NCBI GenBank assembly: GCA_023807065.1
Contig: JAJJLU010000346.1
Span: 21,224-85,223, forward strand
Direction: 5' to 3'
Length of the DNA: 64,000 bases
DNA from: Isotricha intestinalis
Lineage: Eukaryota; Ciliophora; Litostomatea; Vestibuliferida; Isotrichidae
The position numbers and the translations under genes are program-made. Position 1 is the first letter of the stretch, and each line of letters opens with the position of its first letter. The notes beneath the pieces are model-generated. The model was given only the letters and a program-made list of their open reading frames with translations, was not told the origin of the DNA and did no database searches. Positions 20,966 through 31,629 of the stretch are shown here, in pieces.

Positions 20966-21592
20966 TTCTTTTTTGAAAAATATAATTTTTGAAAATAAAG
21001 AAATTAAAATCGAAAAAAGATAAAAATTATAAAAAAAATTTTTTAAAAATAAAAAATCTTATTTTATGTTAATATTTACTGTATTTATTTTTGTATAAAT
21101 TAAAAAAATATCTTATTTAATTGAATATTTTAAAGAACATAAAATATATTTTTTTTTATGATTTTATAATAATTTTATTTAGTTGACGTGTACTGTTAAA
21201 ATTAATTATTAAAGAATATAAATAAAAGAAATTTTTTTTGAAAGAATTTAAAGAAAGTAATAAACCCTTTTTCAAAAAGTAATTTTAACGAATAAAATAT
21301 TTTTTTAAATAACAATAAAAAAGAATAATATTATTTAATATTATTCATAAATAAATCTTTTAGAATAAATAAATAAAAAATGTTAATTCACCATATTAAA
21401 AAATTAAAATAAACAAAACCAAAATTTTCTAAATCATTAATGTTTATATTTCTATTTTAAATAAATTTCCTTAAACAAGATTTTATTAAAAGTAGACTCT
21501 TATTTTTTTTTGATTAATTTTTTATCATTTTATAAAAATTATATGATATGAAAACAAATATCTAATAATCAACAAAAAATATAAAATAATTA
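20966..21592. other. Divergent spacer, no gene seen
   Basis: About 627 bases of A/T-rich DNA between the start codons of the TMEM33-like gene (minus) and the PEHE-like gene (plus). Frames are short and stop-rich. Both promoters should lie here. Confidence 0.5.
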
Positions 21593-22481
21593 ATGACTGA
21601 TGTTTCAACAATTTTAAGCGAAAAACAAGAAAATCAAAACGATGAAATTTTATTTAAACCAAATTACCAAAATGAAAAAATAAACAAAGAAATTTTTTTT
21701 GTTCATAATGAATTAAATAAAAATCCAAATAATGAAAAATTGATTACAAAAAAAAAAAGTGTAAATAAGGAAAATACTATATCAAAAAATAAAGAAAAAA
21801 TAATTCATCCTAATAAAAAAATAATAAGAACTACAACATTAAATTTTGATAAAATATTAAATATTCTTCATAATCAAAATAAAGAAAATTTGGGAAAAAA
21901 TGAGAAAAAAAAGAAAAAATTATTATCACATAAAAGACAAAGAAAAAACAAAGAGATTAGAGAAAATTTATCATTATTAAGTAAGATAAAAGTTATATAA
22001 TAAAAAATTAAATAGAAAATAATTCAAAAAGAAAAAATAAAATAAATCGTTTTTCAAGAAATCATAATAACGGAAGTATAAATGATATATATAATATTGA
22101 TAATTTTTGTTCTCATACATTTAAAATAGAAGAAAAAAGCTTTCATGTTAATGTAAAAATTCCAGAATTTAAAGAATTAGAAGATAATTTCTTTAAAATT
22201 GATAATTTTGCTAATGAAGTAAAATAATTATTTTTTATTTTTATTAGTTTGAAGATATTGAAGATAAATTTTATCAAAAATTTCATAATCAATTTGAACA
22301 AAGAGAAATTGATTATAGAATTCAATTATTTTCTAATTTTGAAAAGAAACAATCTAAAAAATTGCAAAAAAAATTTTTCATTCAAACTAAAAAATCATAT
22401 GAACATTTGTATTCAAATGATGAAGATAAAAATAATGAAAATAAAAATGAGGATTTAATTATTAAAATCAAATTGGAATAA
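21593..22481 (+). CDS. Three-exon protein with PEHE-like C-terminal region
   Basis: Exons 21593-21980, 22016-22218 and 22248-22481 give 274 residues. Introns of 35 nt (GTAAGA...AATAG) and 29 nt (GTAAAA...TTAG) both restore frame across stops. Reading only to the first stop (22000) would truncate the protein at 135 residues. The N-terminal half is Lys/Asn-rich. The C-terminal part, VNVKIPEFKELEDNFFKI then FEDIEDKFYQKFHNQFEQRE, recalls the PEHE domain of MSL1/KANSL1, in which an E-x2-D-x-Y/F-x3-H-x3-E pattern helps bind MOF-type acetyltransferases. If right, this is a MYST acetyltransferase partner; the similarity is by eye and short. Confidence 0.6.
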
Positions 22482-23467
22482 AGATAAAATCATTCTTTGA
22501 TTCAAATTTGTATATTTTTTAGTATTATTTATTTGATTCATAAGCTCCTTATTTTTTATTTTATTTTTTCTAAAGTTTTTATTTTATTCAATTTTAATTT
22601 TTTCTCTTTGATTTTTTTTATTGAATATTTTTTTCTATTATTTTTTTAAATATTCATATTAATTTTTCAATCAGTTTAAACTAAATTTTTTTTTTGTTAA
22701 AAATTCATTTTATTAAAATTACATTTAATTACCTTTTATTTCCCTTCTTTTTCATTTTTGATTAATCTTTTTTTTTCCTTTTTTTTAAGATTTTTTACTC
22801 TTCATAAAAATCACTTCCATTATTATTTAATATATATTTATTTAACAATAATATTAAAACATATTTTATATTATATTAAAAGAGGAATGATTTCTAATTT
22901 ATTAAAAAAGATTTATGTAAATCTTATATAAAAATTAAATTTAACTTATCTTATTCTTTGAAGATTTAATTATAAATATTATAATATTTTTTTAAATAAA
23001 ATATATTTTAATTTAAATTTTAAATTTGAAAGAGTTTTTTTATAAGAAAATAAAGACATTTGATTTATTTTTCCTGTTTAAAATATAATATTAATATTCA
23101 AGTTAATAAAAAGTTTTATTTATCCTTTAAGATGAAATAAATTAATGAAATCAATAATAGATAATAAAAAATTAAAAATAAATAAATATTGAATGACTAT
23201 AATAATTTTTGTATTTAATAAAAAGATTATAAGGATGTATTAAATACATTAAATTGATTAAGAAATATTATTATAATATAAATACTTACTTCGAGGTAAA
23301 AAAAAGTTTTTTTAATGAGAAAAAAATAATTAATAAATTAATTAAATTAATGATTAATTATAATTCTTTTTTATTATTTGGTTTGAAAATTGAATATTTA
23401 AAAAATAAAGAATTTTTATTTTTGGGAATTAATAATTTAAATTTTATATTAAATTTAAAAAAGAAAA
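22482..23467. other. Long A/T-rich spacer with pyrimidine tract
   Basis: About 985 bases. The plus strand of 22500-22800 is T-rich with many CTTTT runs, then turns mixed A/T. A 74-codon open stretch ending at 23478 starts from TTG and overlaps the next gene's first codons in another frame; it reads as composition-driven Lys/Ile/Asn sequence and is not called. The promoter and leader of the large USP gene presumably lie here. Confidence 0.45.
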
Positions 23468-26400
23468 ATGGACAATAAAGAGATAAATATAAACGAAGTA
23501 AATGATCAAAACGAAAATAATTCAATTAATAATAATAATATAGAAAATGGAAGTACTCAATCACAAAACAATACACAAATAAGTCAAGAAGAACAAAAAA
23601 ATTTAGAAAATGGTTTAAATAATAATATTAATATAAATAACAAAGAAGATTTTTCAGTTTTTAATTGTGAAAATATTGAAAATCAAAATGAAAATAGAAT
23701 AGAAAATAACACAATAGAAAATAATAATAATGGAGATAATCAAAATAATAATAATAATAATAATGAACAATATTTAAATCATATTGAACAATATTCTAAT
23801 AATATTGAATTTTACAATGAATATTTTAAAAATACAATTAATAGAGATTATGAAAATATTTTAAATTATAATTTACAACCAACAGATATAGATAATATAA
23901 AAATTATATATAAATATTTATGTGGTTATATTGGAATTAGATTAAATTATTTAAAATATATGTTAATTGAAGAAATTACTTTTATTGCTAAAATTACTTA
24001 TAATCATCATAAAGTTTATTATTTAAATACTTATTATCAAAATGATAATGAAACTTTAAATAATTCAAAGATTATTGAACAAAAAATATTATTTCCTCTT
24101 CTTCAAAATTATTTTCCTGATATTAAAAGATTAAATAATTCATATAGTAAATATGAAAATATAAATAGTTTATATAAATATTTCCTTGAGTTTTTATTTA
24201 AAGAAAATTTTCTTTTTAAATTCTACGATGATGCTTTACAAAGAGAAGATTTAGATATAATTAATTTTTCTATTTGTTTATATTTTATTTCTTCTTTATT
24301 TATTTTTTATGATAAAGAAAATATTATAAAAAATAATTTGGTTTTTAAATATATTCAATTAATAGAAAAAAGATTTGAAAATTTAATATTAAATGATGAA
24401 TTGAAAGAATTAAATAGAAATACTGTTGAATTGATTTTGTTTTATAAATCCGAAATTGAGAAAAATCTTACTTCTCAAGTTTATTCTGAATTAAAAGAAA
24501 ATAATTTCAAAGAATTAAAGAATTTATTTAAACAAGATTTAAATTTATCATATAAATTATTACAATCAAATAATTTAGAAAAAAGAACAATTGGAATATC
24601 ACTTTTATCAAATTTATGTTCAAAGCTATTAGATAATAATAATTGTAATATATATGAATTTAAAAAAGATATTTTATTAAATTTTCTTTTAAAAATTGAC
24701 ATATATAATTTAATTTTCGGGGAAAATATTCATGAAGCAATTTTAACAAGAGCTCCTCAAATTTTAGTTTTTTTATATAGAAATAATAAATTAACAAATA
24801 ATCATATAATAAACTTATGGAAATTTTATCAAGAAAAACATCAAAGTATTGGAGAAAGTATTTTAAAAGTTTTTAGTGAATTAATGACTGATTTTTCAAT
24901 TGAACATTCTAATTTTGTTTTAAAAATTATTTCCGATATGAATTATAAAGATATTAATGATAATACTTTAAAAATTTTATACAATTTTAATAAAGTAAAT
25001 TTAAGAAATGAGAATTTACTTAAAATATTATTTAAATTCTCAAATGAAAATTCTTTTTATGATGGATTATCTGGAAATATAATAATGAAAAGTAGAGAAA
25101 TTTTATCTATAATCTTATTAAAAGAAGAATATAAATTTGATTTAGTTAAATTTATAAAAAAATGTATTTATGGAATTGGATGTAATAATAATATTAATAC
25201 TTATTTATATCTTTTAAATGATTTATTACAAAAGATAAGAAGTATAAATAAAAAAGAAATTTATCAAGCTTTTGATCCTAAAATAGATGATTATAATACT
25301 TTATTAATTTATTTAGATGATAAATTAACTTTAACTTCAACTATATTATATTCTTTAATAGATATTAAGAAACAAATTTTATTATTATCATCTGAAATAA
25401 ATGAAATTCAAAAGATTTTAATTAAAAATTCAAAAAATGAATCAGAGAATATAATAAATATAAATAATTATAATGATGAAAATAATTCAATAAATAATAT
25501 TCAAGATAATAATCAATATATGAATTTAGATTTAACTCAAAGCACTGAAAAAACTTTTGAAGATAATAATGATAAAATGGATATTGATAATGATATTGAT
25601 ATTAATGAAAATGATAATTCTTTTAATTCTATTTCAACTGATATTTCAGATTTTGAAAAAAATAAAAAGATAATAATTAAAAACTTTATTGAATCATATC
25701 AAAAAGAATTATTATCAAAAGACTTTTTATTAAAAGAAAATTATAATTTTATTTTTAGAAATTTAAAATTAAATTTCCAAGGACAAAATTATTATAAATT
25801 TATATGTTCTTTATTAGATTTTTTAACAAATTTACTTAAATTTTCTTCAATAAATTTAACAAAACAACAAATTGAATTTTTATATATAATTTTAGTAAAA
25901 GAAAGAGTTGATGAAGAAGAAGAAAATGTTTTTTATAGTTTTTTTTCTGAATTAATCAAAGAACAATTCTGTACTAATTTCAATATTATTTCTGAAGAAA
26001 ATTTAAGTTATTTATGTTTAGAATTATTTTATAGAGATGATTCTTTAGTAAATATTACTTATAAAGCTTTTGATTTAATTAAAAGTTTTTTTATTTATAT
26101 TAATTTAATTCATAATAATATCAAATATGATAATAATTTTGAAAGAATTATTTCAATAAATAACTTTTCTTGTTTAAGTTCTTTTAAAACAATATGGAAA
26201 ATTTATTTGCTTTCTAATAATAAACAAATTGAAGAACAATCATTTAATTTATTAAATAATATAATATTAATAGTTTCAGAAAATTTAGAAGATAAACAAT
26301 TAATATTTGAAGATATTTTTCAAGAAATTTCAATTTATCAAAAGTATATTTCTAATAATCCAGATTTTATTATTGTTATTAAAAAATTAATTAATTTATT

Positions 26401-29400
26401 ATCTATTTTAAGTAGATTTAATAATCAAATTGATTGTGTTACTATAATTTTTAAAAATAATTATTATGATAAAAACGGAGAAGAAAGTAAACATCGAATT
26501 TCAAAAAATTTACCTATTTCTCAATTAAAAAAATCAATAATAGAAAGTATAATTTGTTCTAATAATGATAATTCTGAGTTTAAAAGAAGGATTCATGAAA
26601 AGGGAATTTCACTTAAATATAAAGATATTTTTTTAAATGATAATTTAAAAATAAGTGATTATTACTTTGAAGATAATTCAAAAATTATTATTTTAAAAGA
26701 AGAAGATAATGTAAATAAAGCTTTAAATAATAAAATAATGACATTAAAAACAATTTTTGCAAATTATGATAAAGAAATAATATTTGAAGCTTTAAAAAAA
26801 AATAATAGAAATATAGAAGCTTCAATTCAATTTTTAAAAAATTCAGATAATGTTAAACAATTAAAAGAAGAAATTGAAGAAAAAAAACAAAATGAAATAT
26901 ATAATTTAATGAATAAAAATAGATTAATTTTGACTGAAGAAAAAATAAATATATTATTATCTTTATTAGATATTAATGAGAATTATATTTCTAATTTTAT
27001 ATGGAAACTCTTATCTGAAGTTCAAATTCCTGAATCAATATTAAAAATAATTTTAAATGAAAATTATAAAGAAATATTCAATGAAGAAAATAAAAAAAAT
27101 AAAATACTACTTTTATTAAAATTATCCAATAGTATAATATTCAAAGATGATTTTTATAAATTATTAAATTTAAAAAATGAAAAAAGAAAGAATTGGATTT
27201 ATGATTTAATATCAAATAAAGAAATAATGAAAATATATTTTAATTTTATTGAAACAATTTTAGATAAAACAGAATCAAATTTTGGAATTGAATTAAATAT
27301 ACTTTCAATTTTATTAGATTGGTTAAAAATTATAATTAATAATTTAATTCGTAATGAAAAAAATTCACAAATTTTTTCTTTTTTTGACATTCAAAAGACA
27401 AATTTTATTGAGTTTTTAATAGAAATAAATTTTGAAAAAATTTTATGGAACTTAGCAAATAAATTAATTGATAAAATAAATATAATAAATGATTATTTAG
27501 AAAAAAGTTTTATATCTTTATTTGAAATTATAATAATTTATTGTAAAATAAATTCAAATGTTTTAAAGTATTTCTTATTAAAAGAATATGAATCAAATTT
27601 ATTAATAGATATATTAATTTATTGTAATAAAAAATATTTTCGTAGGGAAGTAAGAAAATTTTTTGAAGAAATATTAAATTTGGAACCAATTGAAATTAAT
27701 GAACCTGAAATAAAAGGAAAAGATTCAAAAGAATTGTTAAAATTACATATAATTAATAATCATACTAAAATTTATAATTCTAAAGATGTAAATAATGAAT
27801 TTTTTAATTTATTTGGAGGAATAATTTCAGAAATAGAATATGAAATAAACTTTAAGAAATTAACTCAATATATAATAAATTCAATAATATCTTTATCTCA
27901 ATCAGAAGAAATTAATGAGGAAATATTATTAGGATATTTAAATTTCTTTCAAAATTTATTTTCTTCAGAATCAATAAAAGAAAGCTTAAAAGAAAACTTT
28001 GAGAATAATTCAAATAATATAATAAACCTTCTCTTAGAATATTTATTTTACATAAATCCAGATTATTCATATAAAGAAATAAAAAATAAAAATAGATCAG
28101 AACAAATAAGACAAAAATATTATGAATTATTACAATTAATTCAAAACTTATCACCAATATATTCAAAGCATATAATAGACAAAGTATTATTATTATTTAA
28201 TAATTTTGAATTAACTGAAAATCACTTAAATGAAATAGAAATTCCATTTAGAGAAAAAGAAGATCAATTTATAGGATTAAAAAATTACGGAGCAACATGT
28301 TATTTAAATAGTTTATTTCAACAATTTTTTATGAATCCCTCATTTAATAAAATGTTATATAAATTCAATATTCAAAAAGAAAATAATGAAAATTCAATAA
28401 TATTAAATATGCAAATAGCATTTGAAAATTTAAGAAATACATGGAAAAAATATTATCCATTAATAAATTTTATAAAATCATTTAAAGAAGCATTTAATAG
28501 TGAACCAATAAATGTGAAAATTCAACAAGATTCAGATGAATTTTTAGCAATATTATGTGATGAAATAGAAAAAGAAGGTAAAAAATATAATATGGAAAAT
28601 TGTTTAGAAGAATCTTTTAAAGGGAAAATATCTAATGAAATAATATCTTTAGAAAAAGAATATCCTTATTATTCATGTAGAGATGAACCTTTTTTAAAAA
28701 TAACTTTAGATATTAAAGGACATAAAAGTTTAGAAGAAGCACTTGATTATTATATTAAAGAAGAAATATTAGAAGGTGAAAATAAATATTTTGTTGATAA
28801 ATATAATAAAAAAATATCAATAAGTAAAAGATGTTCAATTAAAAAAATTAGTAATACAGTAATAATTCATTTAAAAAGATTTGAATTTGATTATTATACA
28901 TTTACAAATAATAAATTAAATGATTATTTAAAATTTCCATTAGAAATAAATTTTCAAAAATGGACAAAAGCATACTTAAATATGAATAAAGACAATAATT
29001 TAATATCAGAAGAAGAAAGAGAAAATTTAATAGAAAATAAATTAAATTATCAATTAACTGGAATTTTAATTCATTCAGGATCAACTCTTGCTCATGGTCA
29101 TTATTATTCTTTTATTATGGATCAACAAAATGGAAAATGGTTTAAATTTGATGATACTAAAATTTCCTGTTTTGATATTAATAATATTGAATATGAATCA
29201 TTTGGAGGTAATATTGAAAATAATTATTATTCTCATTTTAATTCTCAAAATGCTTATTTACTCTTTTATACTAGAAAAGACTCTATTTCCTTTAATAAGA
29301 TTAATAATCAATTTTTTGTCTCTCAATACATTCAAAATTTAGTAAAAAAGGAAAATGAAGATTTTTGGAAAGTTAAAATTTTTCTTTCTGATAATTTTTT

Positions 29401-29713
29401 CTTTTTTTTTCAAAAGATTATTGATTATGAATCTAAAGTTGGATTTTATAAAGATATTGAAGAAAGATATAATAATTTTAAAAAGATGATTCAAATAGAA
29501 AAAGAATATAATTTGTATAATAAAGATATTTGTTCCAATAAAGAAATTTATGATAAATGGCAAGAAGAAATTCAAATAAGAAATGAAAAGAATAAAGAAA
29601 ATAAAAATCTTATTTCTGAAAAAATTCAAAGATTAAAAAATATTCCTCAAATGACACAAGAAATTTTTACTAAATTTATGTTATATTATTATATATGTGA
29701 AAAAAACAATTAA
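23468..29713 (+). CDS. Giant ubiquitin-specific protease (USP9X/24/34-like)
   Basis: 2081 residues in one exon. About 95 Asn-rich residues precede a long alpha-helical scaffold. A ubiquitin-like domain follows at about 990-1080 (VTIIFKNNYYDKNG ... DNSKIIIL), then a UBA/CUE-like helix bundle at about 1091-1125 (MTLKTIFANYDKEIIFEALK). The C-terminal peptidase has the Cys box IGLKNYGATCYLNSLFQQ (Cys1611) and the His box LAHGHYYSFIM (His1878), then NGKWFKFDD with the likely third residue, ending NAYLLFYTRK. All catalytic positions are present. The enzyme removes ubiquitin from substrates; size and order resemble USP9X, USP24 and USP34. A C-terminal coiled tail of about 140 residues follows the peptidase domain. 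Confidence 0.92.
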   Translation: MDNKEININEVNDQNENNSINNNNIENGSTQSQNNTQISQEEQKNLENGLNNNININNKEDFSVFNCENIENQNENRIENNTIENNNNGDNQNNNNNNNEQYLNHIEQYSNNIEFYNEYFKNTINRDYENILNYNLQPTDIDNIKIIYKYLCGYIGIRLNYLKYMLIEEITFIAKITYNHHKVYYLNTYYQNDNETLNNSKIIEQKILFPLLQNYFPDIKRLNNSYSKYENINSLYKYFLEFLFKENFLFKFYDDALQREDLDIINFSICLYFISSLFIFYDKENIIKNNLVFKYIQLIEKRFENLILNDELKELNRNTVELILFYKSEIEKNLTSQVYSELKENNFKELKNLFKQDLNLSYKLLQSNNLEKRTIGISLLSNLCSKLLDNNNCNIYEFKKDILLNFLLKIDIYNLIFGENIHEAILTRAPQILVFLYRNNKLTNNHIINLWKFYQEKHQSIGESILKVFSELMTDFSIEHSNFVLKIISDMNYKDINDNTLKILYNFNKVNLRNENLLKILFKFSNENSFYDGLSGNIIMKSREILSIILLKEEYKFDLVKFIKKCIYGIGCNNNINTYLYLLNDLLQKIRSINKKEIYQAFDPKIDDYNTLLIYLDDKLTLTSTILYSLIDIKKQILLLSSEINEIQKILIKNSKNESENIININNYNDENNSINNIQDNNQYMNLDLTQSTEKTFEDNNDKMDIDNDIDINENDNSFNSISTDISDFEKNKKIIIKNFIESYQKELLSKDFLLKENYNFIFRNLKLNFQGQNYYKFICSLLDFLTNLLKFSSINLTKQQIEFLYIILVKERVDEEEENVFYSFFSELIKEQFCTNFNIISEENLSYLCLELFYRDDSLVNITYKAFDLIKSFFIYINLIHNNIKYDNNFERIISINNFSCLSSFKTIWKIYLLSNNKQIEEQSFNLLNNIILIVSENLEDKQLIFEDIFQEISIYQKYISNNPDFIIVIKKLINLLSILSRFNNQIDCVTIIFKNNYYDKNGEESKHRISKNLPISQLKKSIIESIICSNNDNSEFKRRIHEKGISLKYKDIFLNDNLKISDYYFEDNSKIIILKEEDNVNKALNNKIMTLKTIFANYDKEIIFEALKKNNRNIEASIQFLKNSDNVKQLKEEIEEKKQNEIYNLMNKNRLILTEEKINILLSLLDINENYISNFIWKLLSEVQIPESILKIILNENYKEIFNEENKKNKILLLLKLSNSIIFKDDFYKLLNLKNEKRKNWIYDLISNKEIMKIYFNFIETILDKTESNFGIELNILSILLDWLKIIINNLIRNEKNSQIFSFFDIQKTNFIEFLIEINFEKILWNLANKLIDKINIINDYLEKSFISLFEIIIIYCKINSNVLKYFLLKEYESNLLIDILIYCNKKYFRREVRKFFEEILNLEPIEINEPEIKGKDSKELLKLHIINNHTKIYNSKDVNNEFFNLFGGIISEIEYEINFKKLTQYIINSIISLSQSEEINEEILLGYLNFFQNLFSSESIKESLKENFENNSNNIINLLLEYLFYINPDYSYKEIKNKNRSEQIRQKYYELLQLIQNLSPIYSKHIIDKVLLLFNNFELTENHLNEIEIPFREKEDQFIGLKNYGATCYLNSLFQQFFMNPSFNKMLYKFNIQKENNENSIILNMQIAFENLRNTWKKYYPLINFIKSFKEAFNSEPINVKIQQDSDEFLAILCDEIEKEGKKYNMENCLEESFKGKISNEIISLEKEYPYYSCRDEPFLKITLDIKGHKSLEEALDYYIKEEILEGENKYFVDKYNKKISISKRCSIKKISNTVIIHLKRFEFDYYTFTNNKLNDYLKFPLEINFQKWTKAYLNMNKDNNLISEEERENLIENKLNYQLTGILIHSGSTLAHGHYYSFIMDQQNGKWFKFDDTKISCFDINNIEYESFGGNIENNYYSHFNSQNAYLLFYTRKDSISFNKINNQFFVSQYIQNLVKKENEDFWKVKIFLSDNFFFFFQKIIDYESKVGFYKDIEERYNNFKKMIQIEKEYNLYNKDICSNKEIYDKWQEEIQIRNEKNKENKNLISEKIQRLKNIPQMTQEIFTKFMLYYYICEKNN

Positions 29714-29829
29714 TTAATTAATTAATTATTTATAAGTAAATAAATATTTATTAATATAAAAAATTAAATAATATATTAATTTAAAACAAATAATTATTTT
29801 CACAATTAGAAATTAAATTTATTAAGAAA

Positions 29830-31539
29830 ATGAAAAAAGAAAATAAAAAAGAATTAAAATATAAAAATAGAAAAACGTTAGATTTACCAATAATAGAAAA
29901 ATACATAAAATTAACTTTTAATAAAAAATATTATATAAATGAATATAAATATGGGAGTATTATAATCAACAATATAATATATAATGAAAAATCAAATATA
30001 GTAGCAAAATTTAAAGACTATTTAATTTCAGATGACATATCAGAATTTTTAAAAAGATATTATACATTAATAGAATCTTCAATTAGATTACCAAAATTTT
30101 ATGAATATTATGAAACTTATAGTAGAATTTATCCTAATTATACTGCTTTACCTGAGTCTAAATATATTTATAAAAATATTCATAAAAAACAAAAAATGAT
30201 TGATTTACAACAACAAATGGAAGAATCTGAAGAAAGAAAAAAAGAAGTTTTAAAATATAAAAAACATAAAAGAAATAATGAAAAGGATAATTTAGTTTTT
30301 AGCACTGATATTTATAATTCTATTGTTAATGAAAGTGAAGATTTATATTCTTTATTATTTGGAATTCATAAGAATAATGATAATAATGAAAAAACTCAAG
30401 AAGATTTTAATAAAATTATAAATGAAATAAATAAATTTGAATCAGATAATATGAATAATTTTTTTTATGAAAATGAGAAAAATAATAAAAATAATAATTT
30501 AAATAATAATAAAAATTTAGCAGGGAAATTATTTTCAGCATGTACAAAAAATATGATAAAAACTTCAAATAATAAAAGCAATAATAATAATTTAAGTAAA
30601 TATAATCAAAAGAATTTATTTAAAGAACTTCAATTTATAAATTCAAATAGTCATAAAAAAGCAATGAGTACATCATCAGGTAATTCAACAATAAAAAAAA
30701 AGAATAAAAATTCAAATAATAGTTTAAATAATATATTTCCATATTCTCATAAGAGAATAACATCTAAAGGAGAAATAAAGGATTTAATAAATAAAATAAA
30801 AATTCATATTAATTTAAATAATGAAAATAATAGTTTAGGAAAAATATGTGAAACAGAAAGAATAGAAATTAAAAATAATAAGATAATATTACAAAATAAA
30901 ACAAATAATAGAAGAAATAGAAATAAAAATTATTTATTAAATACAAAAGGAAATTTTATTTCTCATACAAATAATAATTCAATAATAAAAACTAAAATAA
31001 ATAATAAACAAAAATTAAATAAAAATAAATATAAAGGAATTTTAAGTCCAAAAATAAATAAATTAAAAGAAATAGAAAAAAATGATAATATAATAAATAC
31101 AAATGATTTTAATATTATAAGAGGATATAATAATTCTCGTTCAGCTTCAATAAAAGAAAAATTAAAAAAAATATCTAGAATAACAAAAAGTTTTATTACT
31201 ACTACAAATAATAATTTCTCTTCAATTCAAAATACAAATAATAACATCAAATACAATAATTATAATACAATTAATCATAAAACTTTATTTAATGATGATA
31301 AAAATAAAAGTAAAAAAAATTCTCATTCCAATTCTAAAATACCTTCAAATAATAAAAAAATAATAAAAGGAATTCAAATTAAAAACTTTAATAAAATTTT
31401 TTCTTTAAATGATAATTTAATTCCTAAATATGATAGTACAAGTAGAGTAAAAATTAAGAAAAATAAAAATATAAATGATATTCAAAAAAATATATTTAAA
31501 CCAAAAACAACAAGAATTAACATAAATAAAAAATTATAA
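29830..31539 (+). CDS. Protist protein with conserved N-terminal block, unknown
   Basis: 569 residues. Residues about 15-130 look folded and of mixed composition (NIVAKFKDYLISDDISEFLK, RLPKFYEYYETYSRIYPNYT, LPESKYIYKNIHKKQKMI). I have an impression of similar blocks in ciliate proteins but no name for the family. The rest is Asn/Lys/Ser-rich, probably disordered, with many basic patches (HKRITSKGEIKDLINKIK). It lies 116 bases after the USP stop on the same strand and converges with the next gene (90 bases between stops). Confidence 0.7.
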   Translation: MKKENKKELKYKNRKTLDLPIIEKYIKLTFNKKYYINEYKYGSIIINNIIYNEKSNIVAKFKDYLISDDISEFLKRYYTLIESSIRLPKFYEYYETYSRIYPNYTALPESKYIYKNIHKKQKMIDLQQQMEESEERKKEVLKYKKHKRNNEKDNLVFSTDIYNSIVNESEDLYSLLFGIHKNNDNNEKTQEDFNKIINEINKFESDNMNNFFYENEKNNKNNNLNNNKNLAGKLFSACTKNMIKTSNNKSNNNNLSKYNQKNLFKELQFINSNSHKKAMSTSSGNSTIKKKNKNSNNSLNNIFPYSHKRITSKGEIKDLINKIKIHINLNNENNSLGKICETERIEIKNNKIILQNKTNNRRNRNKNYLLNTKGNFISHTNNNSIIKTKINNKQKLNKNKYKGILSPKINKLKEIEKNDNIINTNDFNIIRGYNNSRSASIKEKLKKISRITKSFITTTNNNFSSIQNTNNNIKYNNYNTINHKTLFNDDKNKSKKNSHSNSKIPSNNKKIIKGIQIKNFNKIFSLNDNLIPKYDSTSRVKIKKNKNINDIQKNIFKPKTTRININKKL

Positions 31540-31629
31540 AAATAAATAATAATATTAATTATAATTTTTTATTAACACATTAAAAAAAAAATAAAATTTA
31601 ATTCTAAAATATCAATTTATTTTTTTATT

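Noticed and set aside
23254..23478. A 74-codon open frame just before the USP gene.
   Set aside because: No ATG start, Ile/Asn/Lys composition expected of A/T spacer, and overlap with the USP start in another frame.
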